From: Klebsormidium nitens
Lineage: Eukaryota > Streptophyta > Klebsormidiophyceae > Klebsormidiales > Klebsormidiaceae
Assembly: GCA_000708835.1 (NCBI GenBank)
Contig: DF237271.1
Coordinates: 38,855 to 102,854, forward strand
Length of the DNA stretch: 64,000 nucleotides
Direction: 5' to 3'
Shown here in pieces: positions 48,713 through 64,000 of this stretch. The notes under the pieces were generated by a model. It worked only from the letters and a program-made list of their open reading frames with translations, did not search any database and had not been told where the DNA came from. The translations under genes were made by a program, and so were the position numbers. Numbering within the stretch: the first letter of the stretch is position 1; every line of letters begins with the position of its first letter.

Positions 48713-50273
48713 TTATGACTCGTCCCTTCGCGGCACGACCTTTCTGCAGTGGTCTTTTTGACTGCGCCAGTGCAATTTCTGATGCTCCTTACTGCAAAGA
48801 ACAGATTCAAACGTCTGAGTATGAAACCTTGCCGGATCGAGCAGGGGCATCAAGTTCGTACATAATACAACATACAGGCAAACGCTTGTCAGAGCGTCAA
48901 GCTGAACGTCGTTTAGATCAGTGCAGATCCAGTACGACCTTTCGTTCAGATTCGTTGTAGCGATGCATTAAGAGGAGCTCCGGAACAGAAATCAAAAGCA
49001 AGATTGTATGCTTGTGAAGCAGTCCTCTTTGTAGCCGAATGCAGTCAGTAGATTCACGACGAGACGACAATGCATCTAAAGAATGCCCGTTGATATCAAC
49101 TGAGTGAGCTAACACACTGCCACGGCCTTACCTGCAGTAGCGCGACACGTGGCACCGCGCACACATGCTAAACCTCTTTCCCGAGACGGGCTCGCGGCCG
49201 GCCGCGCACAGGTTCCACGAGCAGACTACCGGGGTTGAGAACATTGCGGTGTGAATATCCGCTGCCTCGGCAACGTCGTAGTTTCCAATTTCCTCGGGTT
49301 GCTGTTCTTCTTGTGCGCCTATCGTCGGGCCCTGCAATCGCTCTTCAATCTCCTTCCAAGGCGCGACTTCCGGTTCCGCGGCGTTGATCTTCCGCTTTTG
49401 GGGCCGGAAGCCTTCGAGGGCATTGTGGCCGCGCAGCATTTCCGCTGTGGTGTCTGCGGTGAGCAAGCGGAGCAGGATTCTGTTGCAGCGGAACACCGGA
49501 GAGCGACCCCGTTGACTCGATTTGGAGAGCTCGCGCAGGGGTGACGCTTCGTAGATCGCTGCTACTAGCTTGAGAAGACCGCTGTCAATCGCCCACAGCT
49601 GGCTATCCTCGGAAAAAGCGAAAGATGCGGCCAAACACGTTAGGCAAAGGCGAAGCCTGTGAAAGGAGCCAGCTTCACTGCTCGCAAGGCCTCTTTCGGA
49701 GAGCAGGTCACTGAAGTGCTCAAAGATCCTCCGCTGTTCCGTTGACTCCCTCATGACCGCCCGGAACGCCTTCGACGCTCGTGCAAAGTTAGACAAGCAC
49801 TCTAGCGAAGCTAGAGTTTGAATCAAGGTAACATTCTTGAACGGGGAGCTGTTGAACCTCTCTGATACTTTGAAGGTATGGTTGATGAACGCCATCAATC
49901 TCATATGTATCAAGTCAGCCCTGGCCATTTGGATCGTCTCCGTACCATCTCGCAGGATGCAATCCACCACAATCCTGCTCCCTTTGAGTAGACAAAGCAC
50001 CACAGTCGCATAAAGAAAGCGGTTGTGCTCTCCCATTGGGTTCTGCCAATCTGGTTGGCCCACGTCGCGCGTGAGAGAGAGCCTCCTCAAAACGGCCCCT
50101 CCTTGGAAGGCGGCGACCTCTTGGGCAAATCTGGAAAAGAGTTCCGGACTTGCATTATCCGTAGAGAGACGCAGCGCTCGTAGCAACTTGAACCCAGCTT
50201 CGATCTGGCTTGGATCATCTGAAAGGAGCATCGAAGCACAGCGTTCAACGGTCTGGTCCAAACCTCCTTCCAT
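48713..50273 (-). CDS. MYND zinc-finger protein, copy 3, with a lost zinc ligand
   Basis: Two exons, 50273-49132 and 48791-48713, join in phase to give 406 residues. It is clearly paralogous to copy 2 along its length (MEGGLDQTVERCASMLL start; SLECLSNFARASKAFRAVM; WAIDSGLLKLVAAIYEASPLREL; CSWNLC; CARCHVSRYC). Exon 2 reads SKEHQKLHWRSQKDHCRKV and ends RRDES, extending past the copy 2 stop. The His of the canonical HWxxH is Gln (HWRSQ), so one zinc-binding position of the second cluster is missing, which may weaken the finger. The start is the first ATG in frame; the intron is 340 bp. Function unknown. Confidence 0.83.
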
Positions 50274-52400
50274 CTTGTCCACAGGACAGAACCTTCCTCT
50301 GCCCAGTTCGAAAAGAGAAGTTTTCTGCCGACTCAGATCTCAAGAAAAAGCGGGGGTTTCTGCGATCTGATTAATCATGCAGTCCTTGCATTTGAATGGT
50401 TGCATAGTGTTTTAGAAGCGCCAGCAAATTAGATTGGCGTCCGCGAATAGACAGTGCACGTTGGTGATATTGCGGGCCAGCCTTGTGCCCCAGCCTCTTC
50501 CTCCGATTCGTTTTGCAATGAACGCGTGCATGCACACTCTAATGTCACATCCGTCGGCTGGGATGTTAGGTGTGCTGTCACACGCAAGTCGATTGTCAAA
50601 GCGTACTTGAGCATATCTTTGTTAGAGATCGATGACCCCAATCGCGTCAGACGTACGAAATGTTGGGCGCAATTTTCCAAAATTTGCTCCGTACGAAACT
50701 CCACACATGCTGCCTGCGGAAGTTGGCCGCCGTGCAGAGCCGACATTAAGACTCGCCCAATCTGATACATACATACATCACATCATTATAATGATTATAA
50801 AGCCCGTACCGAAGCATGGGGCTTGATAGAGTATATGGGGTCAGGGCCGTGTTTTTCCCAACAAGCTATTGAGCTACCTGCAGGCAAGATCTTACTATAC
50901 CGTAATGGCAAATCCTGATTGGCTACATCGAGCAAGAATTGTTTATCCTACCAGTCCTGATCGATCACCTGCGGTTGAAAACAATTCCAGTTGGCCAGAA
51001 GATTTGCAGGTTAGGCGAGCAGAATTCATGGTCTTATTGGCTTCTATAGGGACCTTGACATGAATGTAGCTAAATTTGCGGTTGCAAATGAGTTTCGATC
51101 TTCGTCGGATCGAAGACTCTAAACTAAACTGAAGATTCGCATACGATCATGCGTTTCAACGCGATTTGACAGGGATCACATTTCGACGACCAGCAGGTCA
51201 ACCGTTCCCCGCCAAGCTGCATTTTGATCACATTTGTTTGACACCTTAAACACTGCATATGCATGATATACGGCCACGCGAGTCAGCAGAAGAGACTTGA
51301 AAGAATGCCCAGGTAAAGCTGGCCGGGGCAGAAGCTGTGACACTCGAGGGCGTCAGAGGGTTCCAAACCTCTGCTTGGTTCGACATTCGTGCTCGTAAGG
51401 CTCATTTTGGTCGGAGAGGTTCCAGTTCGTAGAAAGGCTGCGCTTCGTTTCCGACACGAAATGGGCCCGAGAGAAGCTACACTATCCTCGCTCCCTGGTG
51501 CCCCTTGATTTTCGTACGTTCCCGAGAAGTAATGTCTGTCATGTATGATTGCAACTCATGCAGACGTTCCGGTCGATAACGTAAATACACACCAAAAATA
51601 TGAGGGTAAAAGCACAATGATAATTTGCCCACACAACGTACAAGATTGAATCCACGTTTTTGCTGACACGTCGACTATAAGCAAAATACGTTTACTGGAC
51701 AACGTGGTTCAACGTCCACTGCAATGCGTAAGTACCTAGACACGGTGCCCATCCGTGATTAAACTGATTTCCTACACGCCTGCGCGCTAAGTTGTCCAAT
51801 TCTGACCGTCCATCTAAGCTTCCGCTATACACATTGTGTTTCAATCTCGAAGCATCAATCTGACCTTATTACGTCTAGAATACCGTTCAGCTCATTGTGA
51901 AGCTGAATCTACCGAATCGTGAGAATCCCCCTCTGGCGCGAATTATTGAGGCAACGTCCTCTAGCGGACGTTGCGACCTTCTAGATTGGCGGACTCCCTA
52001 AATTCAGGCGGAGATAGCGACCTGGCTGGTTTTGTCCGCCTTCGAGTTCGATTCTGCAAAAGACGCCAGCGCCGCAAGTCAGAAGGGCATCCACAATTTT
52101 AGGCGACAGGAGGCAGAGTAACATTGATGGCGTCCTAAGCAGAGCGGCAGAGTGAAGGCGGAAGAGCCAAGTTGCAAGCGGCGTCGTGGCCGAGCAATTA
52201 TGCAGGTACCTCCAGAACAGAAAGCACCTTCCCTTGGCGATACTCCGTCAAAAGTGCAGACCGGTGCTACGATTCTACGATTGGGACACTCTTTTCCATC
52301 GGGAAAACATAGCGCATTGGGAGCGCTCCGGAATTTTTTCTTAGTGGTGAAACAACCGAAGGGAAGTCCCCTTTCCAGCTGACCCACAAGGAGTCCAAAA
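50274..52400. other. Intergenic region with the parent of the duplicated 3' flank
   Basis: No genes were recognised. From about 51727 to 52400 the sequence resembles 46610-47330, for example CTAAGCTTCCGCYATACACA and TTATTGAGGMAACGTCCTCTAG. This marks the downstream limit of the segmental duplication that carries the aspartate-oxidase tail. The remainder (50274-51726) showed nothing supportable. Confidence 0.55.
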
Positions 52401-60615
<8,215 letters not shown>

Positions 60616-61734
60616 AACTTACAAGCTGTTGGTGGTGTTGTTGGCAGCATCCTGCCTCATGAGAGTCCCACCAGACCCAGCAGCTTCAACTATCCTGTCA
60701 GTAGATCTCTGTTCCAAGGCTTGCCTGCTTGCAAACTGATGCCCCCTGCTAAAATGTCTTCACTGCGCTTGCCTTATTGGTGTCTCGGAGCTGAACTTTT
60801 AAAATCACCTTCAAGTTGCCACAGATCTGTTGTGTGCCAGCTCTCTTACTGCTCAAAGGCTAATCTCATCCACCTTCACCTGTCCAACATTAAGATCTCT
60901 GAACAAGCTTGCAAACACCTGATATCCTAATCCTGTAGTCTCGAGTATGGGGGAGCAGTAAGCAACCAAGCAAATTTTCTTACAAAACTCCTTTGCTTCA
61001 GAGATAATAGCTATGGCGGCCCGAATTTGAAAACGCTTTATGGTATAGCTAGGAAAGGCCGTTGTGAGCGCTAGGATAAGTAGGAAGCAGAACTCATGCT
61101 GTCGAGACCGGCTTGGAAGTTGTCCAAACACACATGGCTCACGTCGAGCAGGAGAACCAGAAGAAAGGCCCTGTTACCGGTAAGGGTTGTGCAGCGGCCA
61201 CCGTTGTCGCTACGTGGCGTCTTTTCCAGGCAGCGCGATCGGGGCCGAACCCACAGATCGACGCGTCACCTTGCGACCGTGACTTTACGCGGCCGCAACC
61301 GTCGATGAAGGGGGCCTTGCGAAGAAATGGACGGTGTCAAGTTACTGATGACGAGCTAACTCTTGACCGGAATCCGCTCGTTCCGTGCGCGGACTCGAAT
61401 AGTCTGGGGTAAGCTTCAGCGGATTCCGGTTCGGTGCGCTCCGGTCCACTCCGGTCGATGCTGGCACAGCTTGTGCCAGCTGGCAAGGAGAACTTATCTT
61501 GGGGCTCCTCTCCATGCCTCCGAGTCCTAGCTGAGTCCTCTCCATGCGTGCAGCATTTTACAACGAGGCAGCCTTTTACGAGTCAATTGCGCCTCATTGC
61601 TTCCTGAAATCTTTTGGTGTACTCCTTTGAGCCGGTTTGAGGTCTGCAGAGAAGGTCGGCAGAGGCGATCACGCTCCGTAAACTTGGAAGTGTGCGGCAA
61701 AGACGCGGAGGTTTCGCTCTTTCACACGGAGACA
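60616..61734. promoter_or_regulatory. Divergent promoter region, oxidase / RCI2-like gene
   Basis: About 1.1 kb between divergent start codons. A perfect 9-bp inverted repeat with a three-base loop (GCTGGCACA-GCT-TGTGCCAGC) is at 61460-61480, preceded by four CCGGT/TCCGG-type repeats and followed by a repeated CTCCTCTCCATG / GTCCTCTCCATG. These could be regulatory, but no known element was matched. Upstream open frames are unsupported. Confidence 0.4.
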
Positions 61735-62699
61735 ATGAGCGATTATCAGCCCTTTTTGGAGCGCCGGCAACGGGACGATGGCAATCTTTGTTGTCAAGTG
61801 CTCTTGGCAAGTAAGTGCTCGCCAAGGGAATTTGGTTCTGCAGGCTTTGGCAGCAACAAAATTAGACGAGTAATTGTCAAACATGGGTACTTTTCGCAAT
61901 CTCGATTGAATAACCGGCGTGTCGTGAGCTTACACTTGTTTGTTGTTTTTGCCGGAGCAGGATGGTCAATCGCCACAGTATTGGTCTTCTGAGCCTTTGA
62001 GGCCCCTTGCGCACTGTGTCTCTCTGATGATTGGTTTTCAAAAGCAAGTCCAAAGCCTCCACGGTTAGGACTGAACCTGCCAGATCATAACAATAAAATA
62101 CTTGACAACATTGTGTCGACCGTACTGCAGGAGTTTATGACCTTGAGGACTGGCAAACTGCCAGTATAAGGAAAGTATGTGGGAGCGGACGTGCCCGCTT
62201 TGAGTTGACGCTTTGTTCCTTTTCTTTGCAGTTATTTGCCCTCCAATTGGAGTCTACTTGAGGTACGGATGTGGCATTGAATTCTGGATATGCATACTAC
62301 TGAGCATCCTTGGTAAGCAGCGACTCAATTCACGCTCTTTCCAACATTCTGTGCGCTGTGCTTAACTGATGAACACGCCAGATTGGGGCACTACAGGCAT
62401 ACTTTTCAAACTTATGGTGGCTAAATCGTGCGTCCCATTGGGAACCAAATGTTGACATCCCTTGTCTTGTGATCGAAGAAAGCACTATGAAACACCGAGT
62501 CTGACAAGTCTTTGCTATCAGGAGTCTGATCATGGATGGATGGTTTTACCACTTGAAATCAATTGCGTTTTATGGGCTTTGGGAGAATGTCTAACAAGTC
62601 ACTGAAAGAATCCACTGATCCAATCTGGTAAACTTGAGTGCAGGTTATGTACCAGGGATCATTTACTCCGTCTATATCCTGACTGTAAATAACTACTAG
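61735..62699 (+). CDS. RCI2/PMP3-type small hydrophobic membrane protein
   Basis: Three tiny exons, 61735-61810, 62232-62312 and 62644-62699, join in phase to encode 70 residues. Each exon is too short to stand out alone, but the joined product is a canonical PMP3/RCI2 (UPF0057) peptide: IICPPIGVYLRYGCGIEFWI in the first helix and turn, CILLSILGYVPGIIYSVYIL in the second. Splice sites are standard (AGTAAGTG, GTAAGCAG; TTTGCAG, GTGCAG). The family sits in the plasma membrane, maintains membrane potential and ion tolerance, and in plants is induced by cold and salt. The polar N-terminus MSDYQPFLERRQRDDGN is longer than in the short RCI2A/B class, and a short NNY tail follows the second helix. 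The start is the only suitable ATG. Confidence 0.9.
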
Positions 62700-64000
62700 G
62701 TTGCAGCTTGGCCATCTCATCTCCATCTGATCTTCTGGTAAGTTTTCAACAAAGCTACGTTAAACGGCATAGAACCTGCACTTTCGTGAGCCCTTCCATT
62801 GCTTGTTACGGAGAATGACCACAAAGTACAAGGCACAAACGTCTTCTCAGACCAGAAGATTGCCATTTGGAACTTTTTGGTTTGATTATGCCAGCTTGCT
62901 ACACACCAAACCTGCAACTAGCTATGTCGCCTTTGATTGTTCAATGCAAGATCTGTCGTGTGCAGCTCGGCGTGGTTACTTGAAGAACCATCAAAGTGGC
63001 TGCGGCTACTGGTCAACCAAGTGGTTTCATCCTTTCTGGCTGGTGGAAATAAGACTAGTATAAGTTATAGCTGTAAGTCAGTCTCTCCTGCCTGCTGCCA
63101 GGGCCCCTCTCCTTGGTCTTGTACATATCCTTGCGGCAGGCCGCCTTGCACACCTGTCGATATAGTGCACCAGAGTCTACAATAAACTCCTACGCAAAGT
63201 GGAAGTTCCTGACTGATTTTGTATATGTATCGCTTTTGTTAAGGTATCTTATGTTTAGGGATTGATGGCCGGGGCGTGTGGTACGTGTATGGGTCGATAA
63301 CATACACGTTTATATGACCGGCGGACTGCCTAATGATAGTGTCTGGAGACAATCCGGGGTTGACCGTGCCCGTCTGAACAATCATTCCGCACTGAGCGCG
63401 CGTCCTTCATGGTTCTTCACGTGCACTCTGCATAGCGCCCAGAACTAGTACTAAATATTCGAAGTTTCTGGATCGACGTCGGCCGTCGGCTGGGATTCAT
63501 ATGTTCAAACTGAGTATGGACATCCGGGCCATGTAAGTAGCTACCTAGTTTCGACTTTTGCCAAGTCAGAGATAGCATCCACCTATATGAAGGCGCGGCC
63601 GGCAGATTCCATCGCATGTACTTTGCATCGTGTTGAGGCGGCGCACACCCGCCCATATTCATGCATATATACGCTTATACTAGATGCATGATGGACGTTC
63701 AGAATTAATAGGACGGTCTTCGTATAGATCCCACATGCCCCTATATCGTTGCTCTTGTGGGCATAGCTGCATGGTTCAATATGCATGATGGAGCAGTACC
63801 TCTTTCTGTTTAGTTCTTAGTATATATATAGTATCCAGTCCACCACTTCTCGTCGTTTTTCCTTCTTAATCCGGCCGCCATCATTATATATGGAACACTA
63901 TGGGAGAATGAGACGCCTGGTATATGCTATCATATTATAGTCTTAGAATAGTCTCAAGGGCGCTTCAAGGGCGCTGGTGCAGGATGTCGTATGCAGGTCC
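62700..64000. other. Right-end region without a recognised gene
   Basis: It contains the 3' UTR of the RCI2-like gene and then AT-rich sequence with simple TATATATA tracts (around 63660-63900). A plus-strand open frame at 62803-63063 has no recognisable domain. Nothing else could be supported before the window edge. Confidence 0.5.

Overview
This window is nuclear DNA from a green-lineage eukaryote. Every convincing gene is split by GT-AG introns of roughly 250-1,200 bases whose reading phases can be matched exon to exon. The contents are plant-type: a plastid-type L-aspartate oxidase, a POB1/LRB-like BTB protein, a DUF3110 protein, a plant U-box exon, an RCI2/PMP3 peptide and a plastid-targeted kinase. 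Intermediate GC and an animal/protist-like cell-surface protein alongside plant genes suggest a streptophyte alga (Klebsormidium-like); that assignment is an inference. I saw no rRNA, CRISPR, prokaryotic operon or virus, and recognised no tRNA by eye.

Layout. 1.7-3.6 kb (+): a broken MYND zinc-finger gene. 4.8-9.3 kb (-): an atypical plastid protein kinase, divergent from 10.3-16.3 kb (+), a phosphoglycerate-mutase-like gene with a likely thylakoid-lumen targeting leader and a row of decayed copies of one exon. 17.1-19.3 kb (-): a BTB-BACK protein, divergent from 21.1-24.3 kb (+), a DUF3110 protein. 26.9-40.7 kb (+): a 19-exon gene for an approximately 1,811-residue single-pass membrane protein with an extracellular stack of beta-sandwich-like domains and a roughly 750-residue low-complexity cytoplasmic tail. 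41.9-42.9 kb (-): a multi-pass membrane protein with an apparent one-base frameshift. 43.7-43.9 kb (-): an orphan U-box exon, head to head with an intact MYND gene (44.0-45.5 kb, +). 46.6-48.1 kb: a decayed copy of the 3' end of the aspartate oxidase gene. 48.7-50.3 kb (-): a third MYND copy. 52.4-60.6 kb (-): the complete 16-exon L-aspartate oxidase gene (750 residues). 61.7-62.7 kb (+): a 70-residue RCI2/PMP3 peptide in three tiny exons.

How it fits together. The genes are unrelated housekeeping or family genes, not a functional cluster. The recurrent structural theme is short-range duplication followed by decay: MYND genes, the aspartate-oxidase tail, repeated terminal exons in the mutase gene, a false exon start in the surface-protein gene, and a 56-bp tandem repeat across a splice acceptor. 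No complete new biological system could be demonstrated. The most novel-looking object is the large surface protein.
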